From assembly GCF_000725885.1 (NCBI RefSeq), contig NZ_JODR01000007.1, forward strand, positions 1 through 64,000: a stretch of DNA of 64,000 nt. The letters are read 5' to 3'. Shown here one piece after another: positions 50,066-58,905 of the stretch; the stretch's first letter is position 1; each line of letters begins with the position of its first letter. Under the pieces are notes generated by a model. The model was given only the letters and a program-made list of their open reading frames with translations, searched no databases and was not told the DNA's origin. Source of the DNA: Streptomyces albus subsp. albus (GTDB taxonomy: Bacteria; Actinomycetota; Actinomycetes; Streptomycetales; Streptomycetaceae). Both the position numbers and the translations under genes were made by a program.

Positions 50066-50461
50066 ATGCAGTCGTACACCATCGGCCAGGCGGCACGGCT
50101 GCTCGGCGTCAGCCCGGACACGGCACGACGCTGGGCGGACGCCGGCCGGGTCGCCACGCACCGCGACGAGACCGGGCGCCGTCTCATCGACGGCAGGGAC
50201 CTGGCGGCCTTCTCCGTGGAGCTGGCCCGGCAGTCCGGCGACGACGAGGAGGAGCCGTACACCTCGGCGCGCAACGCCTTCCCCGGCATCGTCACCGCGA
50301 TCAAGCTCGGCGACGTGGCGGCGCAGGTCGAGATCCAGGCGGGTCCGCACCGGCTGGTCTCCCTGCTGACCCGGGAGGCCGTCGAGGAGCTCGGTCTGGA
50401 GGTCGGCATGCAGGCCACCGCCCGAGTGAAGTCGACAAGCGTCCATATCGACACCCCCTGA
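50066..50461 (+). CDS. MerR-HTH / TOBE molybdate-binding regulator
   Basis: A 131-residue two-domain protein. Residues 1-55 are an excisionase/MerR-like helix-turn-helix ([33 protein letters not shown]) and residues 65-130 form one TOBE/molbindin domain ([48 protein letters not shown]). Such proteins replace ModE in actinobacteria and sense molybdate or tungstate. It lies 76 bases before modA in the same orientation and likely controls the transporter. ATG 50066 begins the HTH; a TTG three codons upstream is less likely. Confidence 0.9.
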   Translation: MQSYTIGQAARLLGVSPDTARRWADAGRVATHRDETGRRLIDGRDLAAFSVELARQSGDDEEEPYTSARNAFPGIVTAIKLGDVAAQVEIQAGPHRLVSLLTREAVEELGLEVGMQATARVKSTSVHIDTP

Positions 50462-50537
50462 GCGCCCGCCCCGCCCGTCCCACGGGGCCCGGGCCCCGCT
50501 CGTCCGTCCACCCGCCCTCACCTGGAGTTCCCGTCCC

Positions 50538-51329
50538 ATGAGAACGAGCCCTCTCACTCCGCGCCGCGCCCTCGCCGCCCTCGCCACCGTCGCCGTTCTC
50601 GTCCCGCTCGCCGCGTGCGGCAACGACGGCTCCGGGAAGGGCGACAGCGCCGGCAAGGGCGACAGGACCGAGCTGACGGTGCTGGCCGCCGCCTCCCTCA
50701 CCGACGTGTTCAAGACGGCGGGCAAGGAGTACGAGAAGGAGCACCCCGGCACGAAGGTGACGTTCTCCTTCGCCGGCTCGCAGGAGCTGGCCGCCCAGGT
50801 CAAGCAGGGCGCACCCGCCGACGCCCTGGTCACGGCCGACACCAGGACCATGGACGGCCTCAGGGCCGAGACGGGCAAGCCCGTCGTCATCGCCAGGAAC
50901 CGGCTCGTCATCGCGACCGGCGAGGGCAACCCCGAGAAGGTCAAGAGCCTCAAGGACCTGACGGACAGCGGGCTGAAGGTGGTGCTGGCCGCACCCGAGG
51001 TGCCGGTGGGGCGGTACAGCAAGCAGGTGCTGGACGCGCAGAAGCTCAAGGTCGAACCCGTGTCGCGGGAGACGAACGTGCGCGCCGTCCTCAGCAAGGT
51101 CGAACTGGGCGAGGCCGACGCGGGCATCGTCTACCGCACGGACGCCGCCACGGCGCCCGGGAAGGTGGACGCGGTGGACATCCCCGACAGCCAGAACGCC
51201 CTAGCCTCCTACCCGGCGGCCACCCTCAAGCAGTCCTCGCACGCGAACCGGGCCGCCGACTTCGTGAAGTGGCTCAGGTCGGACAAGGCGCAGAAGCTGC
51301 TGCGTGAGGCCGGCTTCCAGAAGCCGTGA
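50538..51329 (+). CDS. modA: molybdate ABC transporter substrate-binding lipoprotein ModA
   Basis: A 263-residue periplasmic-type binding protein anchored as a lipoprotein: the signal peptide ends in the lipobox LAAC with Cys27. The mature part has the ModA pattern [47 protein letters not shown], and later [20 protein letters not shown] with the oxyanion-binding tyrosine region. It captures molybdate or tungstate at the cell surface. The next gene starts as GTGA over its stop, coupling it to the permease/ATPase. Confidence 0.93.
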   Translation: MRTSPLTPRRALAALATVAVLVPLAACGNDGSGKGDSAGKGDRTELTVLAAASLTDVFKTAGKEYEKEHPGTKVTFSFAGSQELAAQVKQGAPADALVTADTRTMDGLRAETGKPVVIARNRLVIATGEGNPEKVKSLKDLTDSGLKVVLAAPEVPVGRYSKQVLDAQKLKVEPVSRETNVRAVLSKVELGEADAGIVYRTDAATAPGKVDAVDIPDSQNALASYPAATLKQSSHANRAADFVKWLRSDKAQKLLREAGFQKP

Positions 51330-53644
51330 ACCGCCCGCACCACCGGCCCGCCGTCCCGGACCCGGACTCACCCGCGCCCGACACCACTCGGCCCGACACC
51401 ACTCGGCCCGACACCACTCGGCCCGCCGAAGAAACCGGAGCACCGCGGGGGCGCGTACGCCCGCGTCTGCGCCGGAGCCCCCGTGCCCGCACCCGTCCGC
51501 GCACGCCCGTCGCACTGGCCGTGCCCGCGCTGCTCGCCGTCGCCTTCCTGCTGGTCCCGCTGCTCGGCATCCTGACGCGCACCCGGTGGGGAGAGCTGGG
51601 CAGCCACCTGAGCAGCGAGGGCGTCACCGAGGCGGTCAAGCTGTCGCTGCTGGTCTCCTGCGGAGCCCTGGCCCTCTCCCTCGTCCTCGGCGTCCCCCTG
51701 GCATGGCTGCTGGCACGGGTGGACTTCCCCGGCAAGGCGCTGGTGCGGTCCCTCGTACTGCTGCCGATGGTGCTGCCGCCCACCGTCGGCGGCGTGGCAC
51801 TGCTGCTGGGCTTCGGACGGCGGGGGCTGCTGGGGCCCTGGCTGGAGGACACGTTCGGGATCGTGCTGCCGTTCCACACCTCGGGCGCGGTGGTGGCGGC
51901 GACGTTCGTGGCGATGCCGTTCCTGGTCATCAGCCTGGAGGGCACGCTGGCGGGACTGCGGCCGGCCTACGAGGAAACCGCGGCCTCGCTCGGCGCCTCC
52001 CCTGTGCGGGTCTTCTGCACGGTGACACTGCCGCTGGTCGCCCCCGGGCTGGCCGCGGGGGCGGCACTGACCTGGGCGCGGGCGCTGGGCGAGTTCGGCG
52101 CGACGATCACCTTCGCGGGCAATCTGCCGGGCACGACCCAGACCCTTCCGCTCCAGGTGTATCTGCTGCTCCAGGACCAGCCGGAGGCGGCGACATCCGT
52201 CTCGCTGCTGCTGCTCGTGATCGCGATGGCGGTGCTGGTGGCACTGCGCGGCCGGTGGGCGGGCGGCGGACAACGGGGCGGGGACGTACGGGGCCGGACA
52301 CGCGACCGCCGCTCGTCCCGGGACGGTGACCGGCCGAAGCGCCCCACGGACACCGCCACTGCGGGGGCCGGCGCCGCACCGGCCAAGAACGACCCCGCAC
52401 CGCCCGAAGACCGCCCGGCACCGGCCAAGAACGGCCCCGTACCGGCCGAAGACCGCCCCGTACCGGTCAAGGACGGCCCCGCACCGGCCGGAAACAGCCC
52501 CGCACGTGCCAAGAACGCCCCCGTACCGGCCACATACGGCACCGTCCCGCCCGAGGACGTCACCGGGCGCGGCCCCGCGGAGCCGGCGCCCACCGACTCC
52601 GGTGAACGCTGGCCCCTGTACGCCTCCGTCACCGGTTTCACCGAGCTGCCCCTCGACGCGGAACCGGGCACCACCGTCGCCGTCGTCGGCCCCAACGGTG
52701 CCGGCAAGACGACGCTGCTGCGAGCCCTGCTCGGGCTCACCCCGCGTGCCCGGGCGCGGCTGGTGCTCGGCGATACGGAGGCGAGCGCGCTGCCCCCGCA
52801 CCGGCGCGGGGTGGCATGGGTACCGCAGGACGGCGCCCTCTTCCCGCACTTGAGCGCGCTGGCCAACACGGCGTACGGGCTGCGCGCGCAGGGCGTACGC
52901 CGCGCCGAGGCGCGCCGCCGGGCCCGCGCCTGGCTGGAGCGGCTGGACGTGGGGCACCTGGCCCACCGCAGGCCCGCCCAGTTGTCGGGCGGTCAGGCCG
53001 GACGGGTGGCGCTGGCCCGGGCACTGGCGGCCCGGCCCCGGCTGCTGCTGCTGGACGAGCCGCTGGCAGCGCTCGACCAGACGACCCGCGCGCACGTGCG
53101 GCACACGCTGCGCACGCATCTGGCCGGCTTCGGCGGGGTGTGCCTGCTGGTGACGCACGACCCGGTGGAGGCCGTCTCGCTGGCCGACCGGGTACTCGTC
53201 CTGGAGGACGGCCGGGCCGTGCAGGACGCCCCGCCCGGCGAGGTGGCACGCCGTCCGAGGTCGCCGTGGGTGGCACGGATGCTGGGCCGCAACGCGCTGG
53301 CGGGCACGGCGGCGGGCGACGGCACGCTGCTGCTCGACGACGGCGGCAAACTGGTGGTCGCCGACCCGGTGACCGAGGGGGCCGCCGTGCTGGCGGTCGT
53401 CGCGCCGGAGGCCGTGGCGCTGCACCGCACACGCCCGCAGGGCAGTCCGCGCAATGTGTGGCCGGGCACGGTACGGGAGATCACGGCGGTCGGCAGCAGG
53501 CTGCGGGTGCTCGTCGGCCGCCCGGACGGCCCCGATCTGGTGGCCGAGGTGACCACCCAGGCCGCGGCCGAACTGGGACTGCGGGACGGCGTCGAGGTGT
53601 TCACGAGCGTCAAGGCCACCGAGATCACCCTCGTCGAACGCTGA
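51326..53644 (+). CDS. modBC: fused molybdate permease and ATPase, ModB-ModC
   Basis: A 772-residue fusion. Residues about 55-310 are the ModB permease (five to six membrane spans, [20 protein letters not shown] and [24 protein letters not shown] EAA loop). Residues about 430-772 are ModC: Walker [10 protein letters not shown], signature [20 protein letters not shown], Walker [13 protein letters not shown], switch His in VTHDPVEA and a C-terminal TOBE domain ([20 protein letters not shown]). Residues about 345-421 form a repetitive linker ([19 protein letters not shown]), and the N-terminus has three PDTTR repeats. GTG 51326 overlaps the modA stop. ModB and ModC are usually separate genes; fusions are known in actinobacteria, but the repetitive linker is unusual. 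Confidence 0.92.
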   Translation: MNRPHHRPAVPDPDSPAPDTTRPDTTRPDTTRPAEETGAPRGRVRPRLRRSPRARTRPRTPVALAVPALLAVAFLLVPLLGILTRTRWGELGSHLSSEGVTEAVKLSLLVSCGALALSLVLGVPLAWLLARVDFPGKALVRSLVLLPMVLPPTVGGVALLLGFGRRGLLGPWLEDTFGIVLPFHTSGAVVAATFVAMPFLVISLEGTLAGLRPAYEETAASLGASPVRVFCTVTLPLVAPGLAAGAALTWARALGEFGATITFAGNLPGTTQTLPLQVYLLLQDQPEAATSVSLLLLVIAMAVLVALRGRWAGGGQRGGDVRGRTRDRRSSRDGDRPKRPTDTATAGAGAAPAKNDPAPPEDRPAPAKNGPVPAEDRPVPVKDGPAPAGNSPARAKNAPVPATYGTVPPEDVTGRGPAEPAPTDSGERWPLYASVTGFTELPLDAEPGTTVAVVGPNGAGKTTLLRALLGLTPRARARLVLGDTEASALPPHRRGVAWVPQDGALFPHLSALANTAYGLRAQGVRRAEARRRARAWLERLDVGHLAHRRPAQLSGGQAGRVALARALAARPRLLLLDEPLAALDQTTRAHVRHTLRTHLAGFGGVCLLVTHDPVEAVSLADRVLVLEDGRAVQDAPPGEVARRPRSPWVARMLGRNALAGTAAGDGTLLLDDGGKLVVADPVTEGAAVLAVVAPEAVALHRTRPQGSPRNVWPGTVREITAVGSRLRVLVGRPDGPDLVAEVTTQAAAELGLRDGVEVFTSVKATEITLVER
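51376..51420. repeat. three perfect 15-bp tandem repeats at the modBC 5' end
   Basis: GCCCGACACCACTCG occurs at 51376, 51391 and 51406 without mismatch. In frame it encodes repeated PDTTR in the cytoplasmic N-terminal tail of the permease part. Confidence 0.95.
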
Positions 53645-53721
53645 CGCACGGGGCGGGGCGCCGGACCGGGCGCCCCACCTCCTCCCTTCCGTTCGGGATA
53701 ATGACCCCGCAACCATCGGAA

Positions 53722-53742
53722 CGTTCCGTAAAGCGAACGAGG
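53722..53742. promoter_or_regulatory. operator copy 1, upstream of the XRE-cupin regulator
   Basis: Read on the minus strand this site has CCTCGTTCGCTTTAC followed by GGAACG. It repeats, in opposite orientation and with one difference, the sequence of the palindromic site at 54468-54488. It lies 33 bases before the regulator's GTG, where an autoregulatory site would be expected. Confidence 0.8.
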
Positions 53743-53774
53743 CGCGCGGGGCACCGCGACGGAAGGGAGGGGCC

Positions 53775-54395
53775 GTGAGCGGTCCTGAGGGGTCGGTCCG
53801 CAGCATGCTGGCGCTCAATCTGAAACGGGCACGGGCCCAGCGGGGACTGTCGATCTCGGAACTGTCGCGCCGGTCGAAGATCGGCAAGGCGACGCTGTCC
53901 CAGCTGGAGTCCGGGGCCGGAAACCCCACCATCGAGACGGTGTTCAGCCTTTCGAGGGTATTGGAGGTGCCGATCTCCGACCTCCTCGACGCACGGCCCC
54001 CGGCCGGGCTGCGGGTGGTGCGCGCCCAGGACGTCGAGGTGCTGACGGGCGAGGGGGTGGACCTGCGCCCGCTCCAGCGCATCGAGGCCGGCCAGGCCGT
54101 CTTCGAGGTCTACGACCAGCAGGTCAGGGCGGGTGAACGGCGGGATTCGCTGGGCCATGTGGGCATCGAGCACACCATCGTCCAGGCGGGCCGGCTCGGG
54201 GTGAGCGTCGAGGGCCACGAGGTGGAACTGGGCCCCGGCGACTACGTCGGGTTCGAGGCGAGGCTGCCGCACAGCTACACGGCACTGGAGGAGACGGTCC
54301 GCTCCGTGCTGCTCCTCCAGTACCACGCCGACCAGCGGCTGCCCTCCGACGCCCCGCATTCGCTGCCCACCGAAGGCGTCTTCGGCATCGAGTGA
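53775..54395 (+). CDS. XRE-cupin transcriptional regulator of hydroxyproline catabolism
   Basis: A 206-residue regulator. Residues 12-75 form an XRE-type helix-turn-helix (LKRARAQRGLSISELSRRSK, IGKATLSQLESGAGNPTIET) and residues about 110-190 a cupin barrel (GRLGVSVEGHEVELGPGDYV, FEARLPHSYTAL) that would sense a small ligand. Regulators of this type (PuuR/SutR-like) commonly sit beside amino-acid catabolic operons. GTG 53775 has GGGAGGGG upstream. It precedes the hydroxyproline operon in the same direction, and one operator sequence is found both before this gene and before the operon, so it most likely responds to hydroxyproline or an intermediate. Confidence 0.9.
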   Translation: MSGPEGSVRSMLALNLKRARAQRGLSISELSRRSKIGKATLSQLESGAGNPTIETVFSLSRVLEVPISDLLDARPPAGLRVVRAQDVEVLTGEGVDLRPLQRIEAGQAVFEVYDQQVRAGERRDSLGHVGIEHTIVQAGRLGVSVEGHEVELGPGDYVGFEARLPHSYTALEETVRSVLLLQYHADQRLPSDAPHSLPTEGVFGIE

Positions 54396-54467
54396 CGCCC
54401 CCGCAGCGCGGCGTGGGCAGGCGGTGAGCGGACCGTTGACACTCCCCCGCCCCTGACATAGCGTCCC

Positions 54468-54491
54468 CCTCGTTCGCTTTACCGAACGAGG
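54468..54491. promoter_or_regulatory. operator copy 2, at the hydroxyproline operon start
   Basis: CCTCGTTCG (54468-54476) and CGAACGAGG (54483-54491) are perfect nine-base arms around CTTTAC. The right arm forms part of the ribosome binding site of the first operon gene, so a bound repressor could block transcription. It shares over 20 aligned positions with the site at 53722-53742. Confidence 0.85.
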
Positions 54492-54499
54492 AGGGTTCG

Positions 54500-55726
54500 A
54501 TGAACGGAACACGAGCCGTGGTGCTCGGTGCCGGAATCCTCGGCGCGGCCTGCGCTCGCGAACTGGCCCTGGCCGGGCTGGAGGTCACCGTCCTCGACCG
54601 GGGCGGAGCCGCCGCCGCGACCACCGCGCACGGCGAGGGCAACATCCTGCTCTCCGACAAGGGCCCGGGCGCCGAGCTCGAACTCGCCAGACTCTCCCGC
54701 CGGTTGTGGCCCGAGGTGCTGGCCCGGGTGGCGGACCGTTCGGCGGCCGGTGCGCGGGCCGCCCGCGCGGCCGAGTGGGACGCCAAGGGCGGCATCGTCG
54801 TGGCCACCACCCGGCCCGGAGCCGAGGCGCTCACCGCGTTCGCCGCGGCCCAGCGCGGCGCCGGCGTGCGGGCGGACGCGCTGACGGGCCGGGAACTGCT
54901 GAGCGCCGAACCGTTCGTGACCCCCGACCACACCGCCGCCTTCCACTACCCCGAGGACGCCCAGGTCCAGCCGGCGGGCGCCGCCGCCGCACTGCTGGCC
55001 GACGCGCTCGCCGCGGGCGCCACACTGCGCACCGGCTGGGAAGTGCTGTCCGGGATCGTGCGGCGCGGCCGGCTCGCCGGGGTGCGCACCGTGCGCGGGG
55101 AGGTGATGGCCGACGTGTTCGTCAACGCGGCCGGTCCCTGGGCGGGCACCCTGTCCGCCCGCCTCGGCGCACCGATCGGCGTCTCACCCCGCCGCGGGGA
55201 CGTCCTGGTGACCACACCGCTGCCGCCCACCGTCTTCCACAAGGTCTACGACGCCGACTACGTGGGCGCCGTGGGCAGCAGCGAGGAGGAGTTGCAGACC
55301 TCGGCGGTGGTCGAGTCCACCCGCGCCGGCAGTGTGCTGATCGGCTCCTCACGCCGCCGTGCCGGCTTCGACGACCGGTTGCGGCCCGAGGCCCTGTCCG
55401 CCGTCGCCGCCAAGGCGCTCCGGCTGTTCCCGTCACTGGCCGGGGTGCCGGTGATGCGGGCGTACGGCGGCTTCCGCCCGTATGTGCCCGACCATCTGCC
55501 GGTCATCGGTGCGGACCCCCGGCTGCCGGGCCTGTGGCACGCCGGCGGTCATGAGGGGGCGGGCATCGGACTGTCCGTGGGCACGGGCCGGCTGCTGCGG
55601 GAGCTGGTGCTGGGGGAGCCCACCGCCCTGGACGCCACGCCCTTCCGGGTGGACCGCCCCGCCGTCCTCGGCGATCCCGAAGAGTCCCGGCCCGCGACGA
55701 CCGGGCGACAGAAGGAGGGTGCATGA
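54500..55726 (+). CDS. FAD-dependent D-hydroxyproline dehydrogenase, DadA-like catalytic subunit
   Basis: A 408-residue DAO-type flavoprotein. The FAD motif VVLGAGILGAACARELALAG starts at residue 7, and TTAHGEGNILLSDKGPG and the C-terminal GLWHAGGHEGAGIGLSVGTG complete the cofactor site. With the two following genes it forms the three-component cis-4-hydroxy-D-proline dehydrogenase known from Pseudomonas and Sinorhizobium loci; this subunit oxidises the amine. ATG 54500 lies directly behind the operator and GAGG ribosome site. Its stop overlaps the next ATG (ATGA). A general D-amino-acid dehydrogenase is the alternative, but epimerase and deaminase genes nearby favour hydroxyproline. Confidence 0.88.
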   Translation: MNGTRAVVLGAGILGAACARELALAGLEVTVLDRGGAAAATTAHGEGNILLSDKGPGAELELARLSRRLWPEVLARVADRSAAGARAARAAEWDAKGGIVVATTRPGAEALTAFAAAQRGAGVRADALTGRELLSAEPFVTPDHTAAFHYPEDAQVQPAGAAAALLADALAAGATLRTGWEVLSGIVRRGRLAGVRTVRGEVMADVFVNAAGPWAGTLSARLGAPIGVSPRRGDVLVTTPLPPTVFHKVYDADYVGAVGSSEEELQTSAVVESTRAGSVLIGSSRRRAGFDDRLRPEALSAVAAKALRLFPSLAGVPVMRAYGGFRPYVPDHLPVIGADPRLPGLWHAGGHEGAGIGLSVGTGRLLRELVLGEPTALDATPFRVDRPAVLGDPEESRPATTGRQKEGA

Positions 55727-56478
55727 GTCCGCGACTGCTCCGCCCCGACGACGATGCCGCCGGCCGTCGCCCCGACCGGCCCCTGCGCCTGACCGTGGAC
55801 GGTGAACCGGTCACCGGCGTCGCGGGCCAGACCCTGGCCGGGGTGCTGCTCGCCGCGGGCCGGCTGTCCTGGCGGCAGGGCCCGGCGGGGGCGCCCCGCG
55901 GGGTGTTCTGCGGCATCGGTGTCTGCTTCGACTGTCTGCTGACGGTCAACGGCGAACGGGACGTGCGTGCCTGCCGCCGCCGGGCCACCGACGGGGACAC
56001 GGTCACCACCCAGTCCCGCACCGCCGCACCGGACACCCCGGAGGCACCGGCCACGACCGGCCCCGCCCGCACCGACAGCCCCGCCGCCGGCCCGGACCCC
56101 GACTCGGGCGCCGCCGGTGCCGCCGGTGCCGCCCCGACCGCGCCGTACGGCAGCCCCGGACCCGGCAGCCCACCCGGGCCCAGTCCCACCAGCGGGCCCC
56201 GCCCCGCCAGTGGGTCCGGTCCCACCACCGAGCCGCACCCCACCACCGGGCCCCGCCCCACCAACGGGTTCCCTTCTGCCGCCGGGACCCGGCCCACCAA
56301 CGGGCCCTCTCCCACTACCGAGCCGCACCCCACCACCGAGCCCCCTTCCACCACCAGGCCCCGCCCCACCAACGGGCCCCGCCCCACCACCGGGCCCCGC
56401 CCCACCAACGGGCCCGGCGCACCCCCCGGTCCCGGCCTTTCCGGCATGTGGCCTGCCACAGGGGAGGAGCGGCGATGA
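55723..56478 (+). CDS. [2Fe-2S] ferredoxin-like subunit of hydroxyproline dehydrogenase, with repetitive tail
   Basis: A 251-residue protein. Residues 18-97 are a plant-type [2Fe-2S] domain: the cysteines of RGVFCGIGVCFDCLLTVNG and a fourth in DVRACRRR. This is the small electron-transfer subunit of HcnA/OoxA-like dehydrogenases, normally about 90-110 residues. Residues 98-251 are a Pro/Gly/Thr/Asn-rich tail of repeated GPRPTNG and TTEPHP units, absent from the family. ATG 55723 and the stop at 56478 overlap the two neighbouring genes as ATGA, so the long tail is genuinely between coupled genes and not a mis-called end. Confidence 0.88.
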   Translation: MSPRLLRPDDDAAGRRPDRPLRLTVDGEPVTGVAGQTLAGVLLAAGRLSWRQGPAGAPRGVFCGIGVCFDCLLTVNGERDVRACRRRATDGDTVTTQSRTAAPDTPEAPATTGPARTDSPAAGPDPDSGAAGAAGAAPTAPYGSPGPGSPPGPSPTSGPRPASGSGPTTEPHPTTGPRPTNGFPSAAGTRPTNGPSPTTEPHPTTEPPSTTRPRPTNGPRPTTGPRPTNGPGAPPGPGLSGMWPATGEERR

Positions 56479-57974
56479 GCGCGGCGCGGCACGTCGCCGT
56501 CATCGGGGCCGGCCCCGCGGGTCTGTCCGCGGCGCACGCGGCACTCGCCGCCGGCGCCCGGGTCACCCTGGTCGACTCCGCCGAGCAGCCCGGCGGCCAG
56601 TACCACCGCATGCTGCCCGCGGCGTACGCCGCCGAGCACCCCGAGCGGCTGCACCACGACTGGCCGGCGTTCGAGCGGCGCCGCCGCCGCGTGCTGGCGC
56701 ATCCGCGCTGCACCTGGATGCCGGACAGCGCGGTGTGGATGCTGGAGCCTCCCGCCCCCGAGCCGGCCGGACCGCCGCGGGTGCATCTGCTGTGCGGCGG
56801 CCCGGCCGACGGTTCGGGCCGCGCACGGCGGACCCTCGACGCGGACGCCGTCGTCCTGGCGGTCGGCGCACACGACCGGGTGCTGCCCTTCCCCGGCTGG
56901 GACCTGCCGGGCGTCTTCACGGCGGGCGCCGCACAGGCACTGGCCAAGGGCGAGCGGGTCGTGGTGGGCGACCGTGTGGTGGTGGCGGGCACCGGCCCGT
57001 TCCTCCTCCCGGTGGCCGCCTCCTTGCTGGAGGCCGGTTCACGGGTGCTGGAGGTGCTGGAGGCCGCCGGCCCGGCCACGCTGGCCCGCGGATGGGGCCG
57101 CCGTCCCTGGGAGCTGGTCCCGCACACCGGCAAGGCGGGCGAACTCGCCGGGTACGTCGCGCTGCTGGCCCGCCACCGGGTGCGGTACCGCCTGGGCCGC
57201 ACGGTGGTGGAGGCACGTGGCGAGGGCCGGGTGGAGGAGGTCGTCACGGCCCGGCTGCGCCCCGACTGGTCGGTGGTGCCCGGCAGCGCGCGCACGGTGC
57301 CCGTCGACGCGGTGTGCGTGGGCCACGGCTTCTCCCCGCAGCTGGAGCTGCCGCTGGCGGCCGGCTGCGTCCTGCGCGGCGAGGTGGCCGGCGGTCCGCC
57401 GGGCGCCTTCGTCCGGGTCGACGACGACCAGCGCACGAGTGTGCCGGGAGTGTTCGCCGCGGGGGAGATCACCGGGATCGCCGGTGCCCCGGCGGCCCGC
57501 GCCGAGGGTGCCGTGGCGGGCTGGGCCGCCGCCGGCGGCGATCCGGCGGCGCGTCCGCTGCGCGCGCTGCGCCGCAGCCGGGACGCGGGCCGCGCGTTCG
57601 CCGAACGGCTCGCCCGCGCGCACCCCGTCGGCGCCGCCTGGTCCGGCTGGCTGCGTGCGGAGACCGTGGTGTGCCGGTGCGAGGGCACCGACTACGGCGC
57701 CCTGTGCGCGGCCGTCACCGACCGTGCGGGGAGCGCCGCGCGCGTCACCAAGCTGACGACCCGCGCCGGGCTGGGCCCGTGCCAGGGCCGGGTGTGCGGG
57801 CCCACGGTCGCCGAGCTGACCGCACGGCTCGCCGGCGCTCCGCCCGACGGGGAGCCGCACGAGGGCCTGCCGCCGGCCGGCCCGCACCGCAGACCGGTCG
57901 CCCAGCCGATCCGCCTCGGCGAGCTGGCCGCACCGTCCGCACCCACCGATGAGAGGGAGAGCAGTCATGAGTGA
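56475..57974 (+). CDS. FAD/NAD-binding and BFD-domain subunit of hydroxyproline dehydrogenase
   Basis: A 499-residue flavoprotein of the HcnB/OoxA-large-subunit type. FAD motif VAVIGAGPAGLSAAHAALAA at residue 6, EQPGGQYHRM, a second nucleotide motif VVVAGTGPFLLPVAASLL near 175, and a C-terminal BFD-like [2Fe-2S] domain with CRCEGTDYGALC and GLGPCQGRVCG. It passes electrons between the catalytic subunit and an acceptor. ATG 56475 follows GGGGAGGAG and overlaps the previous stop; an ATG nine codons upstream is less likely. Its 3' end overlaps the deaminase gene by eight bases. Confidence 0.88.
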   Translation: MSAARHVAVIGAGPAGLSAAHAALAAGARVTLVDSAEQPGGQYHRMLPAAYAAEHPERLHHDWPAFERRRRRVLAHPRCTWMPDSAVWMLEPPAPEPAGPPRVHLLCGGPADGSGRARRTLDADAVVLAVGAHDRVLPFPGWDLPGVFTAGAAQALAKGERVVVGDRVVVAGTGPFLLPVAASLLEAGSRVLEVLEAAGPATLARGWGRRPWELVPHTGKAGELAGYVALLARHRVRYRLGRTVVEARGEGRVEEVVTARLRPDWSVVPGSARTVPVDAVCVGHGFSPQLELPLAAGCVLRGEVAGGPPGAFVRVDDDQRTSVPGVFAAGEITGIAGAPAARAEGAVAGWAAAGGDPAARPLRALRRSRDAGRAFAERLARAHPVGAAWSGWLRAETVVCRCEGTDYGALCAAVTDRAGSAARVTKLTTRAGLGPCQGRVCGPTVAELTARLAGAPPDGEPHEGLPPAGPHRRPVAQPIRLGELAAPSAPTDERESSHE

Positions 57975-58905
57975 GCACGCGCAGACCGGAGGGGGCCTCG
58001 GCGGCGTCGTGGTGGCGACCGCCCTGCCCTACCGCGAGGACCCGTCCGCCCCCGCGGGCCTCGCCGTCGATCTCGACCGCTACGCCGAGCACTGCCGCTG
58101 GCTCGTGGACAACGGCTGCCACGGCGTCGGCCCCAACGGTTCGCTGGGCGAGTACTCCTCGCTCACGGACGCGGAGCGCCGCGCCGTGGCCCGCACCGCC
58201 GTGGCGGCGGTGGGCGACGCGGGCAAGGTGGTGGTCGGTGTGCACGGCGTCGGCTCGCACCAGGCGCGGCACTGGGCCGAGATCGCCGCGGAGGACGGCG
58301 CGGACGGGGTGCTGTGCCTGCCCCCGACGATGTACCGCGCCAACAAGGGCGAAATACTGGCACATTTCACGGCGGTGGCCTCCGTGGGACTGCCGGTGAT
58401 GGTCTACAACAACCCCATCGACACGAAGGTGGACCTGACCCCGGAGCTGATCGCGGAGATCGCGCAGATCGACAACGTCGTGGCGGTCAAGGAGTTCTCC
58501 GGCGACGTGCGCCGCGTCCTGGAGATCAGGGAGCGGACCGCCGGCACCGGTCTCGACGTGATCAGCGGCGCCGACGACGTGGTGCTGGAGAGCCTGCTGA
58601 TGGGCGCGACGGGCTGGTTCGCCGGATTCCCGAACGTCTTCCCCGCCGCCTCGGCCCGTCTGTTCGAGCTGGCGACGACGGGCAGGGCCGCCGAGGCCCG
58701 TGAGCTGTACGAACCGCTGGTGGCGGCCTTCCGGTGGGACTCGCGCACGGAGTTCGTCCAGGCGATCAAGCTCGGGATGGAGCAGGTCGGCCGGTACGGC
58801 GGCCCGTGCCGCCCGCCGCGCGGCCCGCTGACGGACGCGATGCGTACGCAGGTCGAGGCGGACATGGCGCGGGCGATCGCCGCCCTTGAGCGGCGGGACG
58901 TCTGA
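57967..58905 (+). CDS. pyrroline-4-hydroxy-2-carboxylate deaminase (DapA/NanA family)
   Basis: A 312-residue (beta/alpha)8 barrel of the dihydrodipicolinate synthase family. The Schiff-base Lys is in NVVAVKEFSGD near residue 170, the partner Tyr in PVMVYNNPID and the substrate loop in GVGPNGSLGEYSSLT. In hydroxyproline pathways a member of this family (LhpC/HypD) deaminates and dehydrates Delta1-pyrroline-4-hydroxy-2-carboxylate to alpha-ketoglutarate semialdehyde. It sits between the dehydrogenase and epimerase genes, which fixes that role by context. ATG 57967 is preceded by GAGAGGGAGAG; its stop overlaps the next ATG (TGATG). Confidence 0.88.
   Translation: MSEHAQTGGGLGGVVVATALPYREDPSAPAGLAVDLDRYAEHCRWLVDNGCHGVGPNGSLGEYSSLTDAERRAVARTAVAAVGDAGKVVVGVHGVGSHQARHWAEIAAEDGADGVLCLPPTMYRANKGEILAHFTAVASVGLPVMVYNNPIDTKVDLTPELIAEIAQIDNVVAVKEFSGDVRRVLEIRERTAGTGLDVISGADDVVLESLLMGATGWFAGFPNVFPAASARLFELATTGRAAEARELYEPLVAAFRWDSRTEFVQAIKLGMEQVGRYGGPCRPPRGPLTDAMRTQVEADMARAIAALERRDV

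Noticed and set aside
51376..51420. Operator or CRISPR-like repeat before modBC
   Set aside because: The 15-base units are contiguous and lie inside the coding frame after the GTG start; they encode PDTTR.
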